NCBI GenBank assembly: GCA_008974855.1
Contig: BFAR01000080.1
Span: 1-11,506, forward strand
From: an archaeon MnTg01
GTDB lineage: Archaea; Thermoproteota; Nitrososphaeria; Nitrososphaerales; Nitrosopumilaceae
Reading direction: 5' to 3'
DNA length: 11,506 nt
Under the pieces are notes generated by a model. That model was given only the letters and a program-made list of their open reading frames with translations. It searched no databases and was not told the origin of the DNA. A program made the position numbers and the translations under genes. Below are positions 1-5,995 of the stretch, piece after piece (positions within the stretch are counted from its first letter, which is position 1; the number at the start of each line of letters is the position of its first letter).

Positions 1-49
1 ATAAAAATTAATAAAAATAATTTCATTTTTCTCAATACTTGTTCAATTA

Positions 50-426
50 TTACTCTGGTAAATCATTTGGGGATTCAACCCACATGTCCTTATGTGTAAA
101 ACTATCATTTTGTGGATTATACTCGCTTATCATGCCGTAGTCACTTTTTCCACAAGAGACTGGATATTCAAAATACAATGCCGAAAAAATTTTCCCAGTT
201 ACTGCTTTAGCCTTTTTTATTAATTCAGAGTCAATATGCTCTCTTTTGGAGTGCTTCGGTACACCTCGGATTCAAAGATGCATCTGTTTAAAACCTCAAT
301 TTTTTTTATTTGGGTTTTAGTTGACATTGTAGGATCTGATAGGCCCACAATGTCTACAAAGAAAAAGTGTGCAAAAATTAGTCCAGAGTGAGATGAAGAT
401 TGTCTTTGGGGTAGCTTGCCACTCAT
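50..426 (-). pseudogene. Class III nucleotide cyclase relic joined to an unrelated tail
   Basis: Read from an ATG at 426, the first frame contains FFVDIVGLSDPTMSTKTQIK, which I recognise as the start of the catalytic core of a thaumarchaeal class III adenylate/guanylate cyclase, including the first metal-binding Asp (VDIVG). It continues through YRSTPKES and then stops after 68 codons (stop at 220-222), where intact relatives would go on to a TGDG-type second metal motif. Just there another frame opens and runs to a stop at 50-52. It encodes about 60 residues (KAVTGKIFSALYFEYPVSCG, later SEYNPQNDSF and MWVESPNDLPE) that do not look like cyclase and have no good start of their own. I infer a deletion or recombination joint near 215-240 that left a broken gene. 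An alternative is a short functional N-terminal peptide plus a separate fragment. A TATA-like AT stretch lies near 445-460 on the minus strand, so it may still be transcribed. Confidence 0.55.
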
Positions 427-481
427 GTTCTAATGCTAACTTATCGGTCATATAACGATAAATTTTTCGGATCTTCTGTGA

Positions 482-1756
482 CTATTCTGAAACGTGATAT
501 TTGGTAGCAGCGATTCTTCGTAGTCTGATTTCTATATCCATCAAAATCTCAGGAAGATTATTTTTGATATCAGATATTTCGTGTTCCAATTTTTTGATTT
601 TAGATTCTGCATCAGACTTGTCATTTTCAGTTTTTAGCAAAAAATCTTCTTTTTGTTTTAATTCCTTTATGTCAAAGGCATCAAGTTCTTTTTGAAGATT
701 ATCTTTTTTATTTGCAAATTCAGATTTGTCTTTTACAAACTCATCTAGCATCTCTATTGTCTCATCAATACTTGACAATGATTTTTCAGTATCCTTTACT
801 GATATGGAACCGCTTTCTACTCCCTTTCTCACTGCTGAGAGTATTTTTATTATATCATCCTTGTTTGTCAAAGTCAAAACATTAAATGGATTGGCAATTA
901 ATTTTTCCATCAAAACTCTTTGAGGTTTGTCAAGTGATGAACCATACTCATACCTACTAAGAGGCCTTGAGATTTTTGTAAACTGAGAATCGATCTTGCT
1001 TTGAATTAGTTTTGGGGACAGTGTCTCTAGTTTTTGTTGTGTTTCTTGATATTTAATAAATTCATCACCGGATTTTAGTGCAGAAATACTTTTTTGTGTA
1101 TCTACTTTCTTTTTTTCAAACTCTTGAATAGAGTTTTTTGTATCAGTGATGCGTTTGTCATTTGTATCTAATTTATTTTTTGATTCATTATATTTAGTAA
1201 TTTTTTCAGAAATCACAGAGGCATCATCGCTTAATTTTTTATAATTATCCACTAAAGATTGCAGTTCGCTACGACTTGAATTTAATACGGCCAGGTGATT
1301 TTTTAGCTTGGCTGCATATCTGGGTGCAAAAATATGAATGACTCTAGATTGTCTACCTAGTGCATCACCAATCCGTTTTAGTTTGTGTGTAACTAGTTCT
1401 GTAAGAGATAACACATCCTCATAAGATTTAATGTCAGGTAGTTTTTCTAAATTTTCTTTTTTTATTGCAGTAATTACCTGCCTTTTTCCCCGGACAACCA
1501 GAATTTCCAAGTGCTTGTCGATATCATCAACTTTAAGATTATCTTTTTCTAGATCCTTGATTATTTTTAAGATTTCATCTAGTTTCCATTCTATTTTTTT
1601 CCTGAACATCTTAGATTCAGCGACAATTGTGTTTTTCCTTAAACTCTGAATCCCTTCTACTTTAGAGTTGATTTCATCAAGTTTAATCTCATTTTTTTCT
1701 TGAATAGATGTTTCAAACTCGAGGCTTTTTTTCTTTTTTCCCCATCCAAAGACCAT
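482..1756 (-). CDS. Coiled-coil protein, SMC/SbcC-like in composition
   Basis: This 424-residue protein is very rich in Lys, Glu and Asp and has no signal peptide or membrane segment, so it is probably cytoplasmic. It starts with MVFGWGKKKK at an ATG. Residues 20-130 are mixed helical. Residues 140-160 (HIFAPRYAAKLKNHLAVL) and 262-290 (SRPLSRYEYGSSLDKPQR) look like more ordered, conserved parts. Heptad-rich coiled-coil stretches lie around 165-250 and 330-405. There is no Walker A or Walker B motif, so despite the composition it is not itself an SMC or SbcC ATPase. Similar proteins in marine thaumarchaea are usually annotated as hypothetical. It is divergent from the SRPBCC gene, with 115 bases between the starts. 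A role as a scaffold or division/chromosome accessory is only a guess. Confidence 0.85.
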   Translation of the reverse strand: MVFGWGKKKKSLEFETSIQEKNEIKLDEINSKVEGIQSLRKNTIVAESKMFRKKIEWKLDEILKIIKDLEKDNLKVDDIDKHLEILVVRGKRQVITAIKKENLEKLPDIKSYEDVLSLTELVTHKLKRIGDALGRQSRVIHIFAPRYAAKLKNHLAVLNSSRSELQSLVDNYKKLSDDASVISEKITKYNESKNKLDTNDKRITDTKNSIQEFEKKKVDTQKSISALKSGDEFIKYQETQQKLETLSPKLIQSKIDSQFTKISRPLSRYEYGSSLDKPQRVLMEKLIANPFNVLTLTNKDDIIKILSAVRKGVESGSISVKDTEKSLSSIDETIEMLDEFVKDKSEFANKKDNLQKELDAFDIKELKQKEDFLLKTENDKSDAESKIKKLEHEISDIKNNLPEILMDIEIRLRRIAATKYHVSE

Positions 1757-1841
1757 GAATAAAATTATGATAAAGGAGATTAAATGTGTTAGAATTGTTT
1801 TTCATAGATGGTATTACACATAGTTCAGAATTTTTCAAAAA

Positions 1842-1849
1842 TTTAAAAA
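1842..1849 (+). promoter_or_regulatory. TATA box of the SRPBCC-family gene
   Basis: The sequence TTTAAAAA is centred about 26 bases before the ATG at 1872. This is the spacing expected if transcription starts at or next to the A of the start codon (leaderless mRNA). It supports 1872 rather than the downstream in-frame ATG at 1911 as the start. Confidence 0.5.
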
Positions 1850-1871
1850 CCAAACCATTCCAACTTTAAAA

Positions 1872-2333
1872 ATGGTAAAGACAACTAAACAAAAAGCAAA
1901 CTATTCTGGAATGGTAAAAAAATCAATTTTGATCAAAGCTTCACGTGATAAAGTTTGGAGAAAAGTTAGCAATATTGTGGGGTTGCCTGATTGGCTAATT
2001 AATGTAAAAAAAACAGTTTATCTTTCAAAAACTAAACGTGGGGTAGGTGCAATTAGAAACATTACATTTGATGATGGGAATCAAATTGAGGAGCATGTTG
2101 TTGCATGGAATAATAAAAAATACTTTTCATATATTGCAGTAACTGGTCTTCCATTACGGTTCTATCATGCAACAATTTCAATCAAACAACAAAAAAAATC
2201 AACAAGAGTAACTTGGCAATCTTATTTTAATAGTAAAAAAATGGCAAAAAAAGAGTTTAATGAATTTGTATATTTTATGGAAAATTTTTACCAGGCCTCA
2301 CTAAAAAATCTTAAATTAAAATTGGAAAAATAG
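1872..2333 (+). CDS. SRPBCC / START-like ligand-binding fold protein
   Basis: This 153-residue protein has the layout of the SRPBCC (polyketide cyclase/START-like) superfamily. A first beta strand and helix carry VKKSILIKASRDKVWRKVSN (residues 14-33), followed by GLPDWLINVKK, the usual position of the W-containing loop. A central antiparallel sheet (VGAIRNITFDDGNQIEEHVV, later YFSYIAVTGLPLRFYHATIS and TRVTWQSYF) precedes a long C-terminal helix (about 122-153, MAKKEFNEFVYFMENFYQAS). The family forms a hydrophobic pocket for lipids or other small ligands; the ligand here is unknown. The ATG at 1872 is chosen because of the TATA spacing. An ATG at 1911 (residue 14) would also give a complete domain and remains possible. 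There is no signal peptide, so it is cytoplasmic. The histidine-kinase-like gene follows 61 bases downstream and could be co-transcribed. Confidence 0.85.
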   Translation: MVKTTKQKANYSGMVKKSILIKASRDKVWRKVSNIVGLPDWLINVKKTVYLSKTKRGVGAIRNITFDDGNQIEEHVVAWNNKKYFSYIAVTGLPLRFYHATISIKQQKKSTRVTWQSYFNSKKMAKKEFNEFVYFMENFYQASLKNLKLKLEK

Positions 2334-2394
2334 CGTGTCTGTGCACTTTAAACAAACAGGAAATTAATACAATTCTAAAACAAGAAAAATTGGA

Positions 2395-3330
2395 TTGGCT
2401 CAGGTATCAGATGATGAGGAACCAAAAAAAATAGAACCCCTCACAGTTCCTAAAATTGTAGAACAGTTAGAGCGTGCCCTAATTGACATTAAATACAATC
2501 AACCTACCGATGATGAGCTAGTCTTCAATAAGATAGAAAATGTTTCAATAAATTCTAAAAAACATGAGCGGCCTATGTTTATTGGAAAGGAGCTAATGCT
2601 ATTTGAGATGATTGGGATTTTAAATGGTAAAATAACAGAATTACAAAATAAATATGATAAAATTAAAAGTCTTGAAGAAAGAGAAGAGCAATTTCTCTCA
2701 ACAAAGGCAAATGAAATCACAGAACCAATTCAAGATATTTTTGACTATGCAAAGCTAGCTAAATCAGGTCAAATGGATAATGATGATGCGTGGAAGGAAG
2801 TTGTAGGAGTTGCAAAAAAAGTTCAAAATGCGTCTATTGTGGTTTTGGATACAAATAGAATTTCTAATGACAACCTAAAGATTTCCAAAAAAAATCTAAA
2901 CATTAATGAAATTATATCAGAGTGTGTGGAGGATATAAAAAATTCAAAGTCAAAGGTTTCGTTTCGAGTAGGTTTAGATCATGATATTGAAATTCCTGTA
3001 GATAAGGTTCGTTTAACTCTAGTGATTCAAACTATTCTAAACAACGCTATAAAATACACAGAAACAGGTCATATCAAAATAGAAAGCTTTGTTGCTCATG
3101 AGCAAAATTTTGTGATCATCAGAGTCAACGACACAGGAAGTGGAATTCCTGTAGAGATTCTTCCCAAAATTTTTGAAAAAGACGTTACAGAAAATAAAAT
3201 TAACGATGAAAAATTGAGTTTGTATTTGTGTAAGGGAATTATAGAGTCACATGGTGGTAAATTAACTGCAAAAAATAATGAAAATAAAGGTTCTACATTT
3301 ACAATAACACTGCCTATTAAGAAAAAATAG
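2395..3330 (+). CDS. Histidine-kinase-like protein lacking the phospho-acceptor His
   Basis: This 311-residue soluble protein has no membrane segment and no recognisable sensor domain. Residues 64-105 form a helix leading into FLSTKANEITEPIQDIFDYA (100-119). That aligns with the H-box of ordinary kinases (FLSxxSHELRTPL), but Asn106 stands where the phosphorylated His should be. An HATPase_c domain follows. Its N-box LNNAIKYT (215-222) keeps Asn217. The G1 box NDTGSGIP (245-252) has Asp246, Gly248 and Gly250. The region LYLCKGIIESHGG (276-288) lacks the usual GLGL glycines (KLSLY instead), and GSTFTITLP closes the fold. ATP binding is plausible; autophosphorylation on the canonical His is not. 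The start is TTG at 2395, since no ATG is better placed; a TATA-like CTTTAAAC lies near 2346-2353. It may be a pseudokinase dimer partner or a regulatory ATPase. No response regulator is visible in the window. Confidence 0.88.
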   Translation: MAQVSDDEEPKKIEPLTVPKIVEQLERALIDIKYNQPTDDELVFNKIENVSINSKKHERPMFIGKELMLFEMIGILNGKITELQNKYDKIKSLEEREEQFLSTKANEITEPIQDIFDYAKLAKSGQMDNDDAWKEVVGVAKKVQNASIVVLDTNRISNDNLKISKKNLNINEIISECVEDIKNSKSKVSFRVGLDHDIEIPVDKVRLTLVIQTILNNAIKYTETGHIKIESFVAHEQNFVIIRVNDTGSGIPVEILPKIFEKDVTENKINDEKLSLYLCKGIIESHGGKLTAKNNENKGSTFTITLPIKKK

Positions 3331-3333
3331 GCA

Positions 3334-3341
3334 TTTAAATT
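3334..3341 (+). promoter_or_regulatory. TATA box before the two-helix membrane protein
   Basis: TTTAAATT sits just after the stop of the kinase-like gene and is centred about 31 bases before the GTG at 3369. This suggests that the small membrane-protein gene has its own nearly leaderless transcript. Confidence 0.4.
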
Positions 3342-3368
3342 AAATACAGTAAAGTATCATTTTATGCT

Positions 3369-3701
3369 GTGAGCGATACTCGCTTTACAATGCTTGGAAT
3401 TGTATTAATTTTTGTAGGTTTTATTATTCTAGGGATTTTTGGCTCAGCGTATTTTGATGCAACAGTAGAAGCTGGAGAATTTGATGATTGTTTTGAATAC
3501 TTTGAGGATAAGCCTCCAGTTCCAATTGATTGTGATGTTAAACTACAAGGCAAAATCATATTTTCAGGATTAGTAGTATCATTAGTAGGCGCTGGAATAG
3601 TCGCTCTCATAAAGGGAGTCAAAGGCAGATGGGATCAAGATGTAAAACCTGAAGACATGGTTGGCCCAGGAGGTCCCAGTGATTCAAACAGGCCTGAATA
3701 G
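3369..3701 (+). CDS. Small two-helix membrane protein with an extracytoplasmic Cys pair
   Basis: This 110-residue protein was not recognised as a named family. Residues 8-28 (MLGIVLIFVGFIILGIFGSA) and 61-82 (GKIIFSGLVVSLVGAGIVAL) are clear transmembrane helices. Between them lies an acidic loop of about 32 residues with two cysteines, C41 and C55 (DDCFEYFEDK and PIDCDV), which could form a disulfide outside the membrane. The C-terminal tail is basic just after helix 2 (KGVKGR), consistent with both ends in the cytoplasm, and then Gly/Pro-rich (VGPGGPSDSNRPE). The chosen start is GTG at 3369, supported by the TATA box upstream. An in-frame ATG at 3390 (residue 8) would shorten the cytoplasmic N-terminus without losing the helix. 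It follows the kinase-like gene by 38 bases. Confidence 0.75.
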   Translation: MSDTRFTMLGIVLIFVGFIILGIFGSAYFDATVEAGEFDDCFEYFEDKPPVPIDCDVKLQGKIIFSGLVVSLVGAGIVALIKGVKGRWDQDVKPEDMVGPGGPSDSNRPE

Positions 3702-3724
3702 TAACTAATTCAGACGTTATTTGA

Positions 3725-3769
3725 TTATCTTAATTCAGTGTCTTCTGGATTGTATTCGCTGATTTTCAT
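3725..3769 (-). other. Very short reading frame ending in a SEYNP motif (relic?)
   Basis: An ATG at 3769 opens a 14-codon frame, MKISEYNPEDTELR, closed by TAA. Its ISEYNP matches the tail of the relic at 50-426 (MISEYNPQNDSF) in both protein and DNA, which hints at a shared origin. It is too short to call a gene. I record it as a possible fragment of a decayed copy. Confidence 0.2.
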
Positions 3770-3828
3770 ATTATATTATACTCAGGGATAGTCATAACCT
3801 CTAGTAAGCTGAGTTTGTGGATTTTCAG

Positions 3829-4002
3829 CTACTTTTTTTCTAATTTGTCTAATCGCTTCTCAATTTCAATCAGTTTGTTAATAATGATAATGTGAGTTTT
3901 TTTGGCATCAATGCCTACAGGGCTATCTTCACTAGTAATTGCATTACCAATCTCCTCTTTTTTATCATCTTCGACTTCTAGATTCATTTCTTTTTCTACC
4001 AT
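3829..4002 (-). CDS. Small charged protein of 57 residues
   Basis: An ATG at 4002 opens a 57-codon frame ending in TAG. The protein begins MVEKEMNLEVEDDKKEEIGN and is acidic in its first half. It then has ITSEDSPVGIDAKKTHIIII and a helical, amphipathic end NKLIEIEKRLDKLEKK that resembles a short coiled-coil or oligomerisation helix. The clear amino-acid bias (Glu, Lys, Asp, Ile and no Cys or Trp) and typical AT-rich codon choice argue for a real gene rather than chance. I recognise no family. It has no signal peptide or membrane helix. It stands alone on the minus strand between the two-helix membrane protein and the glycosyltransferase. Confidence 0.55.
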   Translation of the reverse strand: MVEKEMNLEVEDDKKEEIGNAITSEDSPVGIDAKKTHIIIINKLIEIEKRLDKLEKK

Positions 4003-4135
4003 GAGAGCGAAGATATACGTTACTTTTCATAATTCCCTTGAAGGTTTAACAATCAGCTATGGGAATTTAGATGGTAAATTGTCAGGATGGAAGAAGGTTT
4101 TTACCTCATTTTTTAAATAAATCTCTATTTTCTTT

Positions 4136-4204
4136 ATGTATAGATACACTAAAGGGCGACGTCATAACCGAACTGGATCAAGAGCCCAACAAACTACCTA
4201 TTAA
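4136..4204 (+). CDS. Possible 22-residue very basic microprotein (or GC-rich RNA islet)
   Basis: An ATG at 4136 opens 22 codons ending in TAA. The peptide begins MYRYTKGRRHNRTGSRAQQ and ends TTY. It has five Arg, one Lys and one His, with no acidic residue, which is similar in size and charge to the tiny eukaryotic and archaeal ribosomal protein eL41 though not in sequence. A TATA-like TTTTTAAATAA (about 4110-4120) lies upstream at roughly the spacing of a leaderless gene, slightly short. The stretch 4151-4199 is visibly richer in G and C than its surroundings. An alternative reading is a small RNA: GGGC at 4154-4157 can pair with GCCC at 4184-4187, and CC-GAACT-GG lies inside. I cannot choose between the two from sequence alone. 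Confidence 0.3.
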   Translation: MYRYTKGRRHNRTGSRAQQTTY

Positions 4205-4270
4205 AATCCATTGAAACTTTGAGAATTATAAAATGAAAATCTAGAAATGGAAACAAGTATCAAATGAATC

Positions 4271-5296
4271 ATGCAAAATATTACATTTTTTTGCAGTCCA
4301 ACTGGTCTAGGTCATGCAACAAGAGATTCAGCTATTATTCCACATCTTCAAAACATTCAAACTAAATTTGTAACAGGTACAAAGGCTGCAAAATTTCTAG
4401 AAGAATGTAAATTTGATGTTGATAATTTATATTCTCAACCAAAATTTGATGTTGAAAATGGCTTACTACAACATCCAGTAAAGTGGCTATTGAAATATTA
4501 CAAATTTTACAAAGACTGTAAGAATATTTCTGCTAAAATAATTGAAAAAGAAAAACCTAGCGTAGTTGTAAGTGATGAAGATTTTGCATCAATTACAATA
4601 GCACAAGAGCAAAACATACCTACAGTACTAATTACAGATGTTCTTGAAACCAAATTTACAAGCGGATTTGGTTCCATTATAGAGAAAATAATGAACCGCT
4701 CTATGAGAGATATTATGAAAAAATGTGATGTTGTTATTATGCCAGAAGAAGGAGATGATAAAAACAATATAAGACGAGTTGGGCCAATTGTAAGAACAAC
4801 CAAAGAGTCTAGAGAAGAATTAAGAAATAAATATTCATTTGATAAAAAAACAATTGTTGTCAGTGTTGGCGGTACAGACGCAGGAAAATTTTTAATTGAC
4901 AAAACATTTGAAGCATACACGAAAATAAAAGACGATGTTGAATTAGTAATTGTGGCAGGCCCGTCATTAGAAAAAGGCTCTTTAAAAAATGCAAGAAACT
5001 TGGGATTTGTAAATAATTTACATGAAATAATATTTGCGGCAGATCTGATTGTTTCTCTTGCAGGAAAATCTACAATTGATGAATCAAAAGCTTACGGAAC
5101 TCCAGGTATTTTCATACCCATAAAAAATCATTTTGAACAAGAAGACAATGCAAAAAAAGAAGGCTTTTCATATGAGGATGTTAATAGATTGGATTCCTTA
5201 ATTAATAATAAACTTGAAGAAAAACGGAATCCTCACAACTATGATGGAGCAAAAAAAGCTGCTGATATAATAAAAAAAATTCTTCAAGTCAATTAG
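4271..5296 (+). CDS. MurG-like glycosyltransferase (GT-B fold, GT28 C-terminal type)
   Basis: This 341-residue enzyme has two Rossmann-like halves. The N-terminal half starts at once with NITFFCSPTGLGHATRDSAI (3-22), the glycine-rich GxGHxxR acceptor-side loop of MurG-type enzymes, and includes PSVVVSDEDFAS (96-107). The C-terminal half starts with IVVSVGGTDAGK (195-206), the nucleotide-phosphate loop. It contains LGFVNNLHEIIFAADLIVSL (244-263) followed by AGKSTIDESKAYGTPGIFIP (264-283), the donor-binding motif with its conserved Glu (E271), and then NHFEQEDNA (286-294). The family transfers a sugar from a nucleotide donor to a lipid or other acceptor at the inner face of the membrane. Donor and acceptor here are unknown, and archaea have no murein, so a surface glycan or glycolipid is likely. 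The start is ATG at 4271, with TATA-like ATTATAAAAT at 4225-4234 giving a short leader. The length is normal for the family. Confidence 0.85.
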   Translation: MQNITFFCSPTGLGHATRDSAIIPHLQNIQTKFVTGTKAAKFLEECKFDVDNLYSQPKFDVENGLLQHPVKWLLKYYKFYKDCKNISAKIIEKEKPSVVVSDEDFASITIAQEQNIPTVLITDVLETKFTSGFGSIIEKIMNRSMRDIMKKCDVVIMPEEGDDKNNIRRVGPIVRTTKESREELRNKYSFDKKTIVVSVGGTDAGKFLIDKTFEAYTKIKDDVELVIVAGPSLEKGSLKNARNLGFVNNLHEIIFAADLIVSLAGKSTIDESKAYGTPGIFIPIKNHFEQEDNAKKEGFSYEDVNRLDSLINNKLEEKRNPHNYDGAKKAADIIKKILQVN

Positions 5297-5313
5297 CAAG
5301 TGGCCGAGGAATA

Positions 5314-5322
5314 ATTATATTA
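5314..5322 (+). promoter_or_regulatory. TATA box before the structured RNA region
   Basis: ATTATATTA lies 18 bases after the glycosyltransferase stop codon. A start about 26 bases downstream of its centre would be near 5344, directly before the first long hairpin (from 5351), with no coding frame following. This favours a separate RNA gene. Confidence 0.4.
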
Positions 5323-5343
5323 AGTACAGAGAATTCCTTTTTA

Positions 5344-5465
5344 ATTCTAAATGGTGAGCGCCAGGTAAGGGAGCCAAACGCAACCGTTTGGAGCCTTAGT
5401 TTTTACCATAATGTCTGGATGTACAATATCTTCGAACCGTTAGGTTGAAGGGTCGAGCCCTTTAG
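5344..5465 (+). ncRNA. Candidate structured non-coding RNA with three hairpins
   Basis: No convincing reading frame exists between 5297 and 5503, but pairing is dense. Hairpin 1 is nested: ATGGT (5351-5355) pairs with ACCAT (5405-5409), TAAGG (5366-5370) with CCTTA (5394-5398), and CCAAACG (5374-5380) with CGTTTGG (5385-5391), capped by CAAC. That makes 17 pairs with a large 10 x 6 internal loop. Hairpin 2 is CTTC, bulged G, AACC / GTTA / GGTT, GAAG (5430-5450). Hairpin 3 is AAGGG-TCGAG-CCCTT (5448-5462), which shares three bases with hairpin 2, so the two compete. The stretch is richer in G and C than its flanks. It could be an independent small RNA with the TATA at 5314, or a leader element of the gene at 5504. 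The large lower internal loop recalls an H/ACA guide pocket, but the ACA (5423-5425) is too far from the stem for a standard one. It does not look like tRNA, 5S, SRP or RNase P RNA. Confidence 0.5.
5358..5372. repeat. 15-base copy of the tRNA-Ser 3' end
   Basis: GCGCCAGGTAAGGGA here is identical to 6843-6857, which is the complement of the T-arm/acceptor 3' end, discriminator and first CCA base of the tRNA-Ser gene. The match is in direct orientation, about 1.5 kb apart. It may be an attachment-site-like remnant or coincidence. Confidence 0.35.
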
Positions 5466-5471
5466 ATTATC

Positions 5472-5479
5472 TTATTAAA
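5472..5479 (+). promoter_or_regulatory. TATA box of the anchored surface protein gene
   Basis: TTATTAAA is centred about 28 bases before the TTG at 5504, the spacing expected for leaderless transcription. This supports the unusual TTG start. It also implies a transcript separate from the hairpin RNA upstream. Confidence 0.45.
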
Positions 5480-5503
5480 CAAATAGTTTACAAAATCATT
5501 GAA

Positions 5504-5995
5504 TTGAAGATATCATTATTCAAAATCGGAATAATACTAAGTGTGGTTGGGATTATTTGGATGTCAATGATATTTGTAGAGGGGGATAAAATCTCAGAAG
5601 AATTTATTTTAGAATCTCAAAACTCTCATAAAATCCAATTAGATTTTGAAGGGGACGGAATTGGATATTATAAAATTTTCATGCCTGAATTTCTAAAATA
5701 CAAAGTATTTGTTCAGGTTTTGAATAATAATGAAAATATTATTTCAGAAAAAAACGTAGAGACAAAAATGTATGTGAGTTATTTTGATTTTAAGCAAAGC
5801 GGGAAATATACAGTAAATGTTGTCAATACTTTAGAGAACCCAATTGATATGCAGGTAGAATTAGGGGATACACGTGTAAAGGAAATGATTTATTCAGGAA
5901 TCATGACTTTTGTTGGAGGAATAATTATTGTCATTACATCATTTATGAAATTGAGAAACTATAGAATTGAGCATCCTGATGAAAATATAACATGA
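5504..5995 (+). CDS. Membrane-anchored small protein with an extracytoplasmic beta domain
   Basis: This 163-residue protein has no recognised name. It has an N-terminal helix, residues 6-25 (FKIGIILSVVGIIWMSMIFV), and a C-terminal helix, residues 129-147 (IYSGIMTFVGGIIIVITSF). The roughly 100 residues between them alternate in beta-strand fashion (KIQLDFEGDGIGYYKIFMP, YKVFVQVLNNNENIIS, SGKYTVNVVNTLENPIDMQV) and would lie outside the cytoplasm. The KYTVNVVNT strand followed by a Pro turn is reminiscent of Emp24/GOLD- or PPC-type beta sandwiches, but this is an impression only. A basic stretch (KLRNYR) follows helix 2, consistent with a cytoplasmic tail. The start is TTG at 5504, supported by TATA at 5472; no in-frame ATG lies before the first helix. 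The last 37 bases overlap the end of the convergent membrane-protein gene. Confidence 0.75.
   Translation: MKISLFKIGIILSVVGIIWMSMIFVEGDKISEEFILESQNSHKIQLDFEGDGIGYYKIFMPEFLKYKVFVQVLNNNENIISEKNVETKMYVSYFDFKQSGKYTVNVVNTLENPIDMQVELGDTRVKEMIYSGIMTFVGGIIIVITSFMKLRNYRIEHPDENIT

Noticed and set aside
482..1756. The coiled-coil gene as an SbcC or SMC ATPase
   Set aside because: There is no Walker A, signature or Walker B motif; only the composition and coiled coils are similar.
3970..4032. 21-residue basic frame on the minus strand starting at 4032 (MKSNVYLRSHGRKRNE...)
   Set aside because: Most of it is a shifted reading of the start of the 57-residue gene, whose GAA/AAA/GAT codons naturally read as Arg, Lys and Ser out of frame.
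4507..4920. 137-residue minus-strand frame inside the glycosyltransferase
   Set aside because: The plus-strand frame carries all GT-B motifs; the minus frame is low-complexity hydrophobic and shows no family.
5294..5308. AGCAAGTGGCCGAGG, which looks like a class II tRNA D arm
   Set aside because: No acceptor, anticodon or T arm can be placed around it, and the tRNA-like 15-mer downstream lies in the opposite sense, so they cannot be one tRNA.
5448..5462. AAGGG-TCGAG-CCCTT as a tRNA T arm
   Set aside because: The loop has five bases rather than seven and lacks the TTCGA sequence; no tRNA can be built on it.
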